The position numbers were made by a program, and so were the translations under genes. Positions 1 to 8,974 of a stretch of DNA of 64,000 nucleotides are shown here, in pieces. Under the pieces are notes generated by a model. The model worked only from the letters and a program-made list of their open reading frames with translations, made no database searches and was not told where the DNA came from. The stretch is from NCBI RefSeq assembly GCF_013340285.1, contig NZ_BLVO01000013.1:1259689-1323688 (forward strand). Direction: 5' to 3'. Position 1 is the first letter of the stretch, and each line of letters begins with the position of its first letter. The DNA is from Desulfovibrio subterraneus (lineage in GTDB: Bacteria; Desulfobacterota; Desulfovibrionia; Desulfovibrionales; Desulfovibrionaceae).

Positions 1-492
1 AGCGAAGCTAAAAAAATTCTGGTACTTGGCGTGGGCAACATTCTCTACACAGACGAAGGGCTAGGCGTTAAGGCCGTCAAGTGTCTGGAAGAGATGTACG
101 ACTTCTCGGATAACGTTTCTCTCATGGATGGCGGTACGCTGGGCATGAAACTCATGGATTCCATGATGGACAGCGACTATCTGATCGTAGTAGATGCCGT
201 TCTGGGGGGCAGTGACCCGGCTTCCGTATATCGCCTGACGGGTGAAGATCTGCGCAAGAGCCTCGGATTTAACGATTCCATGCACCAGACCGACCTTGTT
301 GACACGCTCATCTATTGTGAGCTTGCAGGCAGCAGGCCGGAAACTGTGGTCATAGGCATGGAACCGGTGGATTATCATACCATGGGGCTGGAAGTTTCTC
401 CCGCTGTTGAAGAGCGCATTCCCGCCATGTGCAGATTCGTTCTTGACGAAATAGCTGCCGCTGGCGGAAGTTACACCCCGAAGGCGTCGTGA
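1..492 (+). CDS. Ni,Fe-hydrogenase maturation endopeptidase, 5' partial
   Basis: Family role: trims the C-terminal extension of the nickel-loaded large hydrogenase subunit, the last maturation step in the cytoplasm. The frame is open to base 1, and the residues before the first in-window start (LVLGVGN) belong to the conserved first beta strand, so the GTG at 31 is internal and the real start lies upstream. The HybD-type nickel-probing residues can be placed: Glu in GVGNILYTDEG, Asp in LIVVDAVLGG and His in DSMHQTDL. It is followed 42 bp later by hypC. The exact subfamily (HynC, HyaD or HybD) cannot be fixed without the neighbouring hydrogenase genes. Confidence 0.9.
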   Translation, partial: SEAKKILVLGVGNILYTDEGLGVKAVKCLEEMYDFSDNVSLMDGGTLGMKLMDSMMDSDYLIVVDAVLGGSDPASVYRLTGEDLRKSLGFNDSMHQTDLVDTLIYCELAGSRPETVVIGMEPVDYHTMGLEVSPAVEERIPAMCRFVLDEIAAAGGSYTPKAS

Positions 493-534
493 CGGACGCC
501 CCCATTTTCACATACGAACGCTCCGGAGGTTGCC

Positions 535-786
535 ATGTGTCTTGCCATTCCTGCTGAGGTTGTCGAACTGAACAACAATGACATGGCCCGCTGTCGCGTC
601 GGCAAAAGCGATACCTACGTCGACGTCTCCACAATGCTGCTTGAATCTCCCGCCGAACTCGGCGATTACCTTATTGTTCACGCCGGATTCGCCCTGCGTA
701 AACTCGATTTTCAGGAAGCTCAGGAAACCCTGAGACTGCTGCGGCAAATGGCTAATATCAACGAAGAAACTCCCGGGGCCTTCTAA
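535..786 (+). CDS. hypC: HypC-family hydrogenase assembly chaperone
   Basis: Eighty-three residues beginning MCLAIPAEVVEL, the signature of HypC/HybG/HupF. The Cys exposed after Met removal helps carry the Fe(CN)2CO precursor with HypD and contacts the hydrogenase large subunit. Length matches the family (75-95 aa). A good ribosome site (CGGAGG) sits just before the ATG. The maturation protease lies directly upstream on the same strand, so the two are probably co-transcribed with a hydrogenase operon to the left of the window. Confidence 0.93.
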   Translation: MCLAIPAEVVELNNNDMARCRVGKSDTYVDVSTMLLESPAELGDYLIVHAGFALRKLDFQEAQETLRLLRQMANINEETPGAF

Positions 787-819
787 CCCCTTCAAACAGT
801 TTTCCTGTCAGGTGTTGTC

Positions 820-1389
820 GTGAAACGTCTGAAGACCATCGTTGCCCTCGGAGATTCCCTGACCGAGGGCTTCGGCATTCCGGCAGAGGCATCCTTCCCC
901 TCAGTGCTGCAGTCGCTGCTCCGCAGCCGGGGACATAATGTTTCCATCATCAATCAAGGCCTTTCCGGTGACACGGCATGGGGAGGCAAGAAGCGCCTCG
1001 ACCGCTACCTTGCCAACAAGCCGCGCCCTGATGCCGTAATCGTTGAACTTGGCGCCAACGACGCCATTCAGTTCACCGATCCATGGGATGTGGAAGCAAC
1101 GCTGGACAGTATTCTGCAACGGCTGACCGAGCTGGAAATACCTTTTCTGCTCACCGGCATGAAAATGCTGCTGCCTGCAGACGCCGACTATACCGAGGCG
1201 TTCGAGAGTATTTATCCCAAACTCGCCGAGCGCTACGACCCCGTATTCTATCCTTTCTTCCTTGAAGGCGCGTTCGGCGACCCTGCCCTTACTCTGGAAG
1301 ACGGCATTCACCCCAACATCAGGGGAACAGCCCGCATCGCAGAGAGCGTGCTTCCCTTTGCGGAAGAGCTGCTGGCCAGGATTCCCTGA
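820..1389 (+). CDS. GDSL-type esterase (TesA/arylesterase-like)
   Basis: A 189-residue SGNH hydrolase. Block I is ALGDSLTEGFG near residue 10 with the nucleophilic Ser, the Gly block is NQGLSGDTAWGG, block III is ELGANDAI, and the catalytic Asp-His pair is DGIHPN near residue 165. Family members hydrolyse thioesters, aryl esters or lysophospholipids. There is no clear signal peptide, unlike E. coli TesA, so a cytoplasmic location is likely unless the GTG start is wrong. The start is GTG at 820, about 34 bp after hypC. Confidence 0.88.
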   Translation: MKRLKTIVALGDSLTEGFGIPAEASFPSVLQSLLRSRGHNVSIINQGLSGDTAWGGKKRLDRYLANKPRPDAVIVELGANDAIQFTDPWDVEATLDSILQRLTELEIPFLLTGMKMLLPADADYTEAFESIYPKLAERYDPVFYPFFLEGAFGDPALTLEDGIHPNIRGTARIAESVLPFAEELLARIP

Positions 1390-1405
1390 GCACGGGGGAC
1401 CGAGC

Positions 1406-1882
1406 ATGTCATCTCCTTTCCGCCTTTTCGTTTACGGCACCCTCAAACAGGGCGGAGAGTACCATGATCGCTTCTGCAGCGACGCTGTTGCCGTTATCCC
1501 CTGCCTTGTGCAGGGGAGGATCTTTGAGCGTCCGGAAGGATATCCCACGCTCTTTGTTCCCCCCGGAATCATACTGGCCCACGGCACTGCCGACCGCGAG
1601 GCCGATGCTGCACGATGCAACGATCCCGTGCCCCCGCACCTTTCGCCGCAGTCATACCTTGAAGCCTGCCCGCCATGGGGACACGTGTTCGGGCAGCTCA
1701 TGCTCTTCCGCAAAGCCCTCCCCCATATGGAGAGGCTCGACGCGCTGGAAGACTTTTTCCCGGGCAAACCCAGCATGTATGAACGGGTGCTGGTTCCGGT
1801 CTGGAGCCAAGGTCAACTGCTTGCAAGCTGGACATATGTTTCGCCCCATTCTCACAGGTTTGAAAGTGATTGCCGGACCTGA
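1406..1882 (+). CDS. Gamma-glutamylcyclotransferase-like (AIG2/GGCT fold) protein
   Basis: About 158 residues. The start is the ATG at 1406, which gives [17 protein letters not shown]; the FVYGTLxxG motif is the substrate-loop signature of the GGCT-like family. A Glu-rich segment ([11 protein letters not shown]) and a YERVLVPV strand match the second half of the fold. The frame stays open upstream to 1262 but overlaps the esterase gene, so the later start is preferred. Family enzymes release 5-oxoproline from gamma-glutamyl amines or peptides; the substrate here is unknown. Confidence 0.8.
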   Translation: MSSPFRLFVYGTLKQGGEYHDRFCSDAVAVIPCLVQGRIFERPEGYPTLFVPPGIILAHGTADREADAARCNDPVPPHLSPQSYLEACPPWGHVFGQLMLFRKALPHMERLDALEDFFPGKPSMYERVLVPVWSQGQLLASWTYVSPHSHRFESDCRT

Positions 1883-2034
1883 GCACTTTCGCCTTTTCAC
1901 GCCGTTTTACAGCGCATGGACCTGCATCACCTGCCAGCCGCCATTCTGCGACAGCCAGCCTTGACTTTAAGAATGTATTGCAGCATTCTTCCGCACTTGC
2001 ATCTTTAACGACACCAAACAGGAAAGAGACTTCA

Positions 2035-4857
2035 ATGAGCGACTACAAGAAGACGCTGCATCTGCCCCAGACCAAATTTCCCATGAAGGCCAACCTTACC
2101 CAGAAAGAGCCGGAAATGCTCAAGTTCTGGGAAGACACTCAGGCCTACGACGCAATGATTGCAGCAAGTGGCACCAATGGCGAATATGTTCTGCATGACG
2201 GCCCTCCCTATGCCAACGGCAATATTCACCTCGGTCACGCTCTGAACAAGATTCTCAAGGACATCATCGTCAAGTCGAAGAACATGCAGGGCCTCAAGGC
2301 CGAATACATTCCCGGCTGGGACTGTCATGGCCTGCCCATTGAACTGAAGGTGGAAAAGCAGCTCGGCGAAAAGAAGAAGACCATTCCCGAGCACGTGTTC
2401 CGCAAGCTCTGCCGCGAATACGCCGCCAAGTTCGTCGACATCCAGCGCAAGGAATTCAAACGCCTCGGCGTTATGGGCATATGGAACGAACCTTACCTGA
2501 CCATGCGTCCTTCTTATGAAGCTGCCACCGCACGGGAGCTGGGCAACTTCATGAAGGGCGGCTATGTGGCGCGCAGCAAGAAGCCCATTTACTGGTGCTG
2601 CTCCTGCCAGACCGCCCTTGCTGAAGCGGAAGTAGAGTATGCGGATCACTCCTCCCCCTCCATCCACGTGCGTTTTCCGCTCAACGATGCAAAACTGAAA
2701 AACATTTTCCCCGCTGCTGATCCGGCCAAGGCATACGCCGTCATCTGGACGACCACTCCCTGGACCATTCCGGACAACATGGGTATCGCCCTGCACCCCG
2801 AGCTGGAATACTCCCTGCTCGAGAAGGACGGCGAATTCTACCTGCTGGCCTCCGGCCTGGTGGAAGCATGCACCAAGGCCTTTGGCTGGGATTCCTGGAA
2901 CATTGCCGGAACCGCCATGGGTGCCGCCCTTGAAGGGCTGGTAGCCAGGCACCCCATCTATGACCGTGAATCACCCCTGTGCCTCGGCGACCATGTAACG
3001 CTTGAAGCCGGTACCGGCTGCGTTCACACCGCCCCCGGCCATGGCCGCGAAGACTTTGAAGTAGGCCAGAAGTACGGACTGGAAACCTATTCGCCCATGA
3101 ACAACGAAGGGCGTTTCCTTGATTCCGTGGAATTCTTCGCCGGTCTTACCGTGTTTGAAGCCAACCCCAAGGTCATCGAGAAGCTGCAGGAACTTGGCAA
3201 CCTGATGGCGCTTGGCAAGATCAAGCACTCATACCCCCATTGCTGGCGCTGCAAGGAGCCGGTCATCTTCCGTGCAACCACCCAGTGGTTCATTACCATG
3301 GAAGCCAACGACCTGCGCAAGCGCGCCCTTGAAGCCATCCGCAACGATGTTGCATGGATTCCCGCATGGGGCGAAGAACGCATCCATCAGATGATCGAAA
3401 ACCGTCCCGACTGGTGTATTTCGCGCCAGCGCATGTGGGGCGTGCCGATCATCGCCCTGCTTTGCGAAAGCTGTGACGAGGCATGGTATGACACCGACTG
3501 GGTCATGGACATTGTTTCGCGCTTTGAAAATCATCCCCTTGGCTGCGACTACTGGTTCTCCACCCCGCTGGAAGAGATCGTCCCGCAGGGACTCGCCTGT
3601 CCCAAGTGCGGCGGCAACCACTGGAAGCTCAGCAAGGATATTCTCGACGTATGGTTCGATTCCGGCACCAGCTTTGCCGCCGTTGTGGAACAGCGCAAGG
3701 AACTGCGCTACCCCGCCGACATGTACCTTGAAGGATCTGACCAGCATCGCGGCTGGTTCCACAGCTCGCTGCTCGCAAGCATTGGCACCCGCGGCTGCGC
3801 TCCCTACAAGGAAGTGCTCACCCACGGCTATGTGGTGGACGGCAACGGACACAAGATGTCCAAGTCGCAGGGCAACGGCATTGAACCCATGGAAGTCATC
3901 AACAAGCATGGCGCCGAAGTGCTGCGCATGTGGGTTTCTTCAGTGGACTACCGCGAAGACGTGCGGATCTCCGACGAGATTCTCAACCGTCTCGTGGATG
4001 CCTACCGCCGCATCCGCAACACCTGCCGCTACATCCTCGGCAACATCGACGACCTGTCCGCCGAAGTGCTGGTGCCTGTGGAAGAAATGGAATCGCTGGA
4101 CCGCTTCGCTCTCGACGTGGCTTCCCGCGCCCATGAACGCGTGCAGGCAGCTTATAACGACTACGAGTTCCACAAGGTCTACCACACGCTGCACAACCTG
4201 TGTGTAACCGACCTTTCCGCATTCTATCTGGATATCCTGAAGGACCGTCTCTACTCTTCCGCCAAGGACAGCCGCGAACGCCGCAGTGCACAGACCGCAA
4301 TGCTCCACATCCTGCGTCTGCTCATCCGCGACATGGCTCCCGTGCTCAGCTTCACCGCAGAAGAGGTATTCCAGTTCCTGCCGGAAGACCTGAAGAATGA
4401 TGCAAAGACTGTTTTCGCCGTCTCCGCTGACGATATTCCGCTGTACACCATGCCCGCCGAAGAACGCGCCGCATGGGAAAAGCTGCTGATCGTCCGCTCC
4501 GAGATCACCAAGGCCATCGAACCCGTGCGCAAGTCGGGCGAAATCGGCCACGGGCTTGATACGCACGTGACCCTGTTCCTGAACGATGAACTTGCCGCGA
4601 CCCTGAACGGTCTCAAGACTGATATGCGCGCAAACTTCATCGTTTCCAAGCTGACCACCGCCCCCCTTGCCGATGCCCCCGAAAGCGCCTTTACCGCCGA
4701 AGAAGTGGAAGGCCTGCGTATCGGTGTAGCCAAGGCTCCGGGTGCCAAGTGTGAACGCTGCTGGATTTACAGCGAGGAACTGGGAACCGATCCTGCGCAT
4801 CCTGCCATCTGCCCCCGCTGCACCGGCGTGCTGCAGACCATGACCCTTGAAGACTAG
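2035..4857 (+). CDS. ileS: Isoleucyl-tRNA synthetase
   Basis: About 940 residues, the size expected for a bacterial-type IleRS. The class I signatures are HLGH at residues 65-68 and KMSKS at 607-611. The editing (CP1) domain lies between, with the [10 protein letters not shown] segment. A C-terminal zinc-binding pair CERC (about 906) and CPRC (about 926) is intact. The ATG at 2035 follows GGAAAGAG; an in-frame extension to 1870 would overlap the preceding gene and shows no family similarity. A strong terminator follows immediately. Confidence 0.97.
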   Translation: MSDYKKTLHLPQTKFPMKANLTQKEPEMLKFWEDTQAYDAMIAASGTNGEYVLHDGPPYANGNIHLGHALNKILKDIIVKSKNMQGLKAEYIPGWDCHGLPIELKVEKQLGEKKKTIPEHVFRKLCREYAAKFVDIQRKEFKRLGVMGIWNEPYLTMRPSYEAATARELGNFMKGGYVARSKKPIYWCCSCQTALAEAEVEYADHSSPSIHVRFPLNDAKLKNIFPAADPAKAYAVIWTTTPWTIPDNMGIALHPELEYSLLEKDGEFYLLASGLVEACTKAFGWDSWNIAGTAMGAALEGLVARHPIYDRESPLCLGDHVTLEAGTGCVHTAPGHGREDFEVGQKYGLETYSPMNNEGRFLDSVEFFAGLTVFEANPKVIEKLQELGNLMALGKIKHSYPHCWRCKEPVIFRATTQWFITMEANDLRKRALEAIRNDVAWIPAWGEERIHQMIENRPDWCISRQRMWGVPIIALLCESCDEAWYDTDWVMDIVSRFENHPLGCDYWFSTPLEEIVPQGLACPKCGGNHWKLSKDILDVWFDSGTSFAAVVEQRKELRYPADMYLEGSDQHRGWFHSSLLASIGTRGCAPYKEVLTHGYVVDGNGHKMSKSQGNGIEPMEVINKHGAEVLRMWVSSVDYREDVRISDEILNRLVDAYRRIRNTCRYILGNIDDLSAEVLVPVEEMESLDRFALDVASRAHERVQAAYNDYEFHKVYHTLHNLCVTDLSAFYLDILKDRLYSSAKDSRERRSAQTAMLHILRLLIRDMAPVLSFTAEEVFQFLPEDLKNDAKTVFAVSADDIPLYTMPAEERAAWEKLLIVRSEITKAIEPVRKSGEIGHGLDTHVTLFLNDELAATLNGLKTDMRANFIVSKLTTAPLADAPESAFTAEEVEGLRIGVAKAPGAKCERCWIYSEELGTDPAHPAICPRCTGVLQTMTLED

Positions 4858-4865
4858 ATAAAACG

Positions 4866-4895
4866 GGCCCGCCGGACAAAACGGCGGGCCTTTTT
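4866..4895 (+). terminator. Rho-independent terminator after ileS
   Basis: A 9-bp perfect stem (GGCCCGCCG / CGGCGGGCC) with a 7-nt loop is followed by five T residues and starts 8 bp after the ileS stop. Confidence 0.88.
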
Positions 4896-4930
4896 CCCAT
4901 TCACCATCACAGGGACGACACATTTTCGCC

Positions 4931-5401
4931 ATGCGCTCCCGCTTTTACTACATATACGGCCTCGGCCTGCTGGTCGCGCTTCTGGACCAGTTCACCAAGT
5001 ACTGGGTGGTCACCACCATCCCTCCCTTCATCTCTGTTACGGTCATTCCCGGTTTCTTTAACCTCGTCAATGTCCGCAACAGCGGTGCCGCTTTCGGCTT
5101 CCTCAACGATCCCGATACGGAATGGCAGGTCTGGATGTTTGCCGCAGCCGCGATCATCGCCATGGGCATCATCAACTACCTTGCCAAGACATCAGGCAAG
5201 TCCTGCTGTCTTTTCACGGGGCTCGGATTCGTGCTCGGCGGAGCTGTGGGCAACCTCATAGACCGGGTTCGCCTGCGGTCAGTCATCGACTTTCTCGACT
5301 TCCACGCCATGGGCTGGCACTGGCCTGCATTCAACGTTGCCGACATCGGCATATGCGTCGGCGCCGGACTCATCATGCTCTCCATGCTCAAACAGAAATA
5401 A
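4931..5401 (+). CDS. lspA: Lipoprotein signal peptidase (signal peptidase II)
   Basis: A 156-residue inner-membrane aspartyl protease that removes signal peptides from prolipoproteins after diacylglyceryl transfer. Four hydrophobic segments are visible (about 8-25, 60-80, 90-110, 132-152). Conserved blocks are LDQFTKYWV, NVRNSGAAFGFL, and GNLIDRVRLRSVIDFLDFH, which carries both catalytic Asp residues. The placement after ileS is a very common bacterial order. Two lipoprotein-like genes nearby (5706 here, and 12000/12760 in the prophage) would be substrates. Confidence 0.95.
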   Translation: MRSRFYYIYGLGLLVALLDQFTKYWVVTTIPPFISVTVIPGFFNLVNVRNSGAAFGFLNDPDTEWQVWMFAAAAIIAMGIINYLAKTSGKSCCLFTGLGFVLGGAVGNLIDRVRLRSVIDFLDFHAMGWHWPAFNVADIGICVGAGLIMLSMLKQK

Positions 5402-5425
5402 TCACCGGCCCTGCAGGATATTGTC

Positions 5426-5695
5426 ATGAATGATCTGTTTCCCATTCTGGATATCTTCGGCAAAGGCGATACATCACCCCTGTTGATGATACTGGCCCTT
5501 GCGCTTCCCATTTTGCCTAATCTATGGTGTATTTGGCACGCCTATAGTCATGAATTTTCCACTCCCGCCGAAAAGTACGGATGGATGCTTGCGGGTGTCT
5601 TCATTCCCGTGCTCGGCGGTGTCATGTATCTTTTGTTTGGCTGGCGGCGGACCAGAGGTCTGTCCGACTGGGCAAAACCCCGTAACCGTAAGTAA
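5426..5695 (+). CDS. Small membrane protein with PLDc_N-type domain
   Basis: Eighty-nine residues with two hydrophobic spans (about 18-38 and 52-72) and a conserved-looking C-terminal FGWRRTRGL. This matches the short phospholipase-D-nuclease N-terminal domain found alone in many small membrane proteins and at the start of cardiolipin synthases. It contains no HKD catalytic motif, so it is not an enzyme by itself. It begins 25 bp after lspA and is followed 11 bp later by a lipoprotein gene, so all three may share a transcript. Confidence 0.65.
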   Translation: MNDLFPILDIFGKGDTSPLLMILALALPILPNLWCIWHAYSHEFSTPAEKYGWMLAGVFIPVLGGVMYLLFGWRRTRGLSDWAKPRNRK

Positions 5696-5705
5696 GGATT
5701 CTGCC

Positions 5706-6761
5706 ATGCGTTTTCTTAGCAACTCGCTTCTCACCCTCACCTGCATCGCCCTTCTGACCGGCTGCGTGAAACGTGAGGACATGGATGCCCTCGAACTCAA
5801 GGTATACGAACAGGACCAGCAGATTCAGCAACTCAACCAGAAGCTTGGCAGAACCACCAAGGAACTGGAAGCCACACGTCCCGAACAGGCGGACATGTGG
5901 TCGGACGTTCAGTCCATGCGTCCGCGCCTGGCCCGCATAGAATCTTCTCTGGAAGAAGTGCAGCATGGGTCCATGCAGGCTGAAGAAGACATTTCGGGAA
6001 TGAAGAAGGAAGTATCCTATCTCAAGCAGATGGCATCCTACCTGGAAGCCAACCAGCGCGTCATGGCTTCGCAGATGGCCATTGAACTTCCTGAACCGCC
6101 CGCTGCGAACGCTCCTGCTGCTACCGGTGCCGCGCCTGCCGCAGGCAGCAGCGACAGCCCCATGTTCGGCCCCGCCGGTTCCCCTGCTCCCGGTACTGCT
6201 GCCGCAACTACACAGCCTGCACCTGTTCAGGCCGCTCCTGCGCAGCCCGCACCGACCGATCCTAACGTGATAGTGGCCAAGGACGGCACGGAACTGGTCA
6301 TCAATCCCGGCAAGCCCGCAGCTGCCAAGACCGCTCCTGCAGCCGCTACAGCAGCCCCGGCTGCCAAGGCGCAGGTTGAACCTGCTGTGACTGAAAAGCA
6401 GTTGTACGATGCCGCTTTCACCGCCTTCAAAGACCGTCGCTACAAAGACGCCCTGCGCATGTGGGAACAGTTTGAAAAGACCTACCCCAAGCACTCTCTC
6501 GTTCCCAATGCCATCTTCTGGCAGGGTGAAACCAATTACCAGCTGAAGGAATATGCGCCCGCCATTCTCGCCTACCAGAAGGTGATCGACAAATATTCCA
6601 AGAGCGACAAGTACCGCTCCGCCATGCTCAAGCAGGGCATTGCCTTCGGCAAGCTCGGCAAGAATCAGGCTGGCCGGGTCCGCCTTGAAGAACTGATAAA
6701 GAAGTTCCCCAAGACGCAGGAAGCTGAACGCGCCAAAAAAGCGCTTGCCGAAATGAAATAG
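5706..6761 (+). CDS. CpoB/YbgF-like periplasmic TPR lipoprotein
   Basis: About 351 residues. The N-terminus is a type II signal with lipobox LLTGC (Cys20). A heptad-rich coiled coil follows (about 25-115), then an Ala/Pro-rich linker (about 120-215), and TPR-type repeats in the last 110 residues (for example DAAFTAFKDRRYKDAL). This order is that of CpoB, which links the Tol-Pal system to peptidoglycan synthesis; the long Ala/Pro linker is unusual. No tol or pal genes are adjacent, so the partner is inferred. The ATG at 5706 is preferred over the open frame to 5499 because it places the signal peptide at the N-terminus. Confidence 0.82.
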   Translation: MRFLSNSLLTLTCIALLTGCVKREDMDALELKVYEQDQQIQQLNQKLGRTTKELEATRPEQADMWSDVQSMRPRLARIESSLEEVQHGSMQAEEDISGMKKEVSYLKQMASYLEANQRVMASQMAIELPEPPAANAPAATGAAPAAGSSDSPMFGPAGSPAPGTAAATTQPAPVQAAPAQPAPTDPNVIVAKDGTELVINPGKPAAAKTAPAAATAAPAAKAQVEPAVTEKQLYDAAFTAFKDRRYKDALRMWEQFEKTYPKHSLVPNAIFWQGETNYQLKEYAPAILAYQKVIDKYSKSDKYRSAMLKQGIAFGKLGKNQAGRVRLEELIKKFPKTQEAERAKKALAEMK

Positions 6762-6787
6762 CCGCACGACAAGGTGCGAGGACCGAC

Positions 6788-7222
6788 ATGACTGAAAAAG
6801 CCTATCGCAAGAACATTCATCTGATCTTTCCGCCGGATATTTCCGGCAACCCTCTGGTGTGCAATCTCACGCGCCTCTACGATCTTACCTTCAACATCCT
6901 GAAGGCACAGATCACCCCTCGCAAGGAAGGGTACATGACCCTTGAACTCATAGGGACGGAGGAGAACTACCACAAGGGCATTACCTATCTTAAGGAAAAC
7001 CAGATCAAGGTTTCCGCTGTGGCACAACGCATTTCCCGCGACGAGGAATCGTGCATGCACTGCGGCATGTGCACGGCCATCTGTCCAACCAGTTCGCTGC
7101 ATAACGACAGAGAGGCCCGTGTTGTCCTTTTTGACAAGGAACGCTGCACCGCCTGCGGTATGTGCGTACGCGTCTGTCCGGTCAATGCCATGAACGTGGA
7201 AGTGGAAAACGGTCCCTGGTAA
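6788..7222 (+). CDS. NIL-domain 4Fe-4S ferredoxin-like protein
   Basis: A 144-residue protein. Residues 1-75 resemble the NIL ligand-binding domain found at the C-terminus of methionine ABC transporter ATPases. Residues 90-140 hold two 4Fe-4S motifs, CMHCGMCTAICP and CTACGMCVRVCP. This two-part design is common in anaerobes, where it is suspected of a role in sulfur or homocysteine metabolism. The start follows GGTGCGAGGACCGAC, only 26 bp after the lipoprotein gene. Confidence 0.85.
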   Translation: MTEKAYRKNIHLIFPPDISGNPLVCNLTRLYDLTFNILKAQITPRKEGYMTLELIGTEENYHKGITYLKENQIKVSAVAQRISRDEESCMHCGMCTAICPTSSLHNDREARVVLFDKERCTACGMCVRVCPVNAMNVEVENGPW

Positions 7223-7242
7223 GGGAACTCTCGGAGCGCTCA

Positions 7243-7773
7243 ATGGAACAACGGGCTTTTTCTCGAATCAGGCTTTTCATGAGAGGACGCATGCGCGTGC
7301 TTGCCTCCGAAACGGAATCTCCCAAATTCACAGGATTTTCCCTTCCCGAGGCACCTGTAGACAGCAAGACCCTGGCCAACGCTCACATTCCCGATGCGCT
7401 AGTTTCCTTCCTTCTGGATATGGATGCCAAGCTCAATGCGGTGCTTGCGCACCTTAAGCAGGACAGGTTGCAGGAAGATTTCCCGCTCTGGACGGATATT
7501 CACGAACTCAGCGGGGCAGGCATCCGCTGCAGTGACACCGGCACTCTTAATGTCGGAGACCATGTTGAGATCATTCTCTTCCTCAGCGAATTCCCCCTGC
7601 GCGTTGCAGGTGCCATGGGGCGTGTGCTGCGAAAGGAGTCAGACGTGGACGGCGAAACTCAATGCGCCATAGAGTTCTACCGCATACACGAAGACGACCT
7701 TGAAAAAATTGTCCAGCATGTCTTTGTGGAAGAACGACGCAAGATCAGAACCATGCGACTTGAAGAAGACTGA
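7243..7773 (+). CDS. PilZ-domain-like protein
   Basis: About 176 residues starting at ATG 7243 (MEQRAFSRIRLFMRGRM). A DLSxxG-like segment appears as HELSGAGIRCSD, followed by a beta-rich stretch (GDHVEIILFLSEFPLRVAGAMGRV, broken here only for length) ending in a conserved-looking CAIEFYRI. The RxxxR-type N-terminal basic patch and DxSxxG motif are those used by PilZ domains to bind cyclic di-GMP, though the match is imperfect (ELSGAG). The next gene encodes a CheZ-like phosphatase, which fits a motility-control neighbourhood. Confidence 0.65.
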   Translation: MEQRAFSRIRLFMRGRMRVLASETESPKFTGFSLPEAPVDSKTLANAHIPDALVSFLLDMDAKLNAVLAHLKQDRLQEDFPLWTDIHELSGAGIRCSDTGTLNVGDHVEIILFLSEFPLRVAGAMGRVLRKESDVDGETQCAIEFYRIHEDDLEKIVQHVFVEERRKIRTMRLEED

Positions 7774-7865
7774 TGCAGCGCCCTGTGCACTGCCGAAAGG
7801 CCCCCGGCGCGGCATGCTCCACGCCGATCTAGCGACAAGACAGAACTGAGAATGGGGAGAACGGA

Positions 7866-8603
7866 ATGAAAACACAGGACCAGATAATCGATTCCGTAAT
7901 GGAACGCGTATCCACACAGGTTGCAGATAGCATTAAAGATGTCATTTCCAAGACCGTGGAAGAAGCGCTTACGAGCAACCTCACCCGCGCTCTGCTGGAA
8001 AGTGAATTTTACCGCCGTCTCAGCGAAGACATGCGCGAGGGGTTGCAGAGCATCTACAAGGAAATTTCCACCGCCACCAAGAAGGATTCCAACGGCGCGG
8101 AAGTAACCACTCAGGCAGCAACCAACGAACTCTTCAGTGAAGCTTCCAAACAGCTGGATGAAGTGCGCGTCACCCTTGAAGAAGCCACCGGCAAGATCAT
8201 GGATATTCTCGAACTGCAGATGGTGCTGCGCCAGAAGGCCAGCTCGCACCTTGAGGATCTTTCCAAGCGCCACAGCGATGACAAGGACGTGCAGGCTCTG
8301 ATGAGCCTTGAAGACCGTCTCAACAACAACCTGACGGATATCATGACTCACCTGAGCTTTCAGGACCTCACGGGACAACGCATCAAGCGCATTATCAAGG
8401 CGCTGCAGCGTATCGAATCCACAGTTCTGGACCTCTATCTTTCCACGGGGCTTATCATTAAAGCCCGTGAAGAGAACCCGGAAGAAGATTTCGAAGCACT
8501 GGAAGCCAAGTCCAAGCAAAAAGTATCCGAGCTCAAGGGTCCTACCCGCGATGCCTCGCAGAACGACGTGGACGACCTGCTTGCCCAGCTGGGCCTCGGC
8601 TAA
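7866..8603 (+). CDS. cheZ: CheZ-like chemotaxis phosphatase
   Basis: A 245-residue, almost entirely helical protein. The key motif is LSFQDLTGQRIKRI at about residues 158-171: Asp and Gln of QDLTGQ correspond to the CheZ residues that act on phospho-CheY. The extreme C-terminus NDVDDLLAQLGLG matches the CheY-tethering tail of CheZ. The long amphipathic helices fit the four-helix dimer. No other che genes are in the window, so the identification rests on these two motifs. A terminator follows 28 bp downstream. Confidence 0.85.
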   Translation: MKTQDQIIDSVMERVSTQVADSIKDVISKTVEEALTSNLTRALLESEFYRRLSEDMREGLQSIYKEISTATKKDSNGAEVTTQAATNELFSEASKQLDEVRVTLEEATGKIMDILELQMVLRQKASSHLEDLSKRHSDDKDVQALMSLEDRLNNNLTDIMTHLSFQDLTGQRIKRIIKALQRIESTVLDLYLSTGLIIKAREENPEEDFEALEAKSKQKVSELKGPTRDASQNDVDDLLAQLGLG

Positions 8604-8631
8604 CCCGCCAAATCGTTTTATGCATCTCAAG

Positions 8632-8655
8632 GCCCCCGCATTGCGGGGGCTTTTT
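8632..8655 (+). terminator. Terminator after cheZ-like gene
   Basis: An 8-bp GC stem (GCCCCCGC / GCGGGGGC) with a 3-nt loop is followed by TTTTT. Confidence 0.88.
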
Positions 8656-8974
8656 CATTTGTATGAAGAGGGGCAGATGCCACACCCCGTGATCGAATAT
8701 CACGTAGAGCAAAGCTTCATCATACCTGCACACGGTTGTACCCCGCAGCCCTCCAGTTGCAGGCAGTGCACAGCGCCTTTGGTCTGCAAAAATTGCGTGT
8801 GATCACAAAAGCAGACGCATCGCCCATGTTTCATTCTTGTTCAGGCCGTCCCACGCAACCGCATTGAACTCTTTTTCTTCTTTACACTTGTCTTTTACGC
8901 AAAAGGACTCATAGTTGTATATGGCGTTGCGATACGCAATGCGTGTTATATCTTTCAATACAAGGCAGGCCACC
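8656..8974. other. Intergenic region with dyads, promoter of flavoprotein gene
   Basis: No supportable gene. It contains three small dyads: CGTGAT/ATCACG at 8688-8704, the palindrome TGTGATCACA at 8798-8807, and TTGCG-ATA-CGCAA at 8927-8939 shortly before the next gene. They could be operators; the last is best placed to control the gene at 8975. Confidence 0.4.

Noticed and set aside
31-492. Hydrogenase protease starting at GTG 31
   Set aside because: The conserved N-terminal strand lies upstream of that codon and the frame is open to base 1, so the gene is cut by the window edge.
8798-8807. CRP-binding site (TGTGATCACA)
   Set aside because: The two half-sites abut without the 6-bp spacer that CRP/FNR proteins need; reported only as a dyad.
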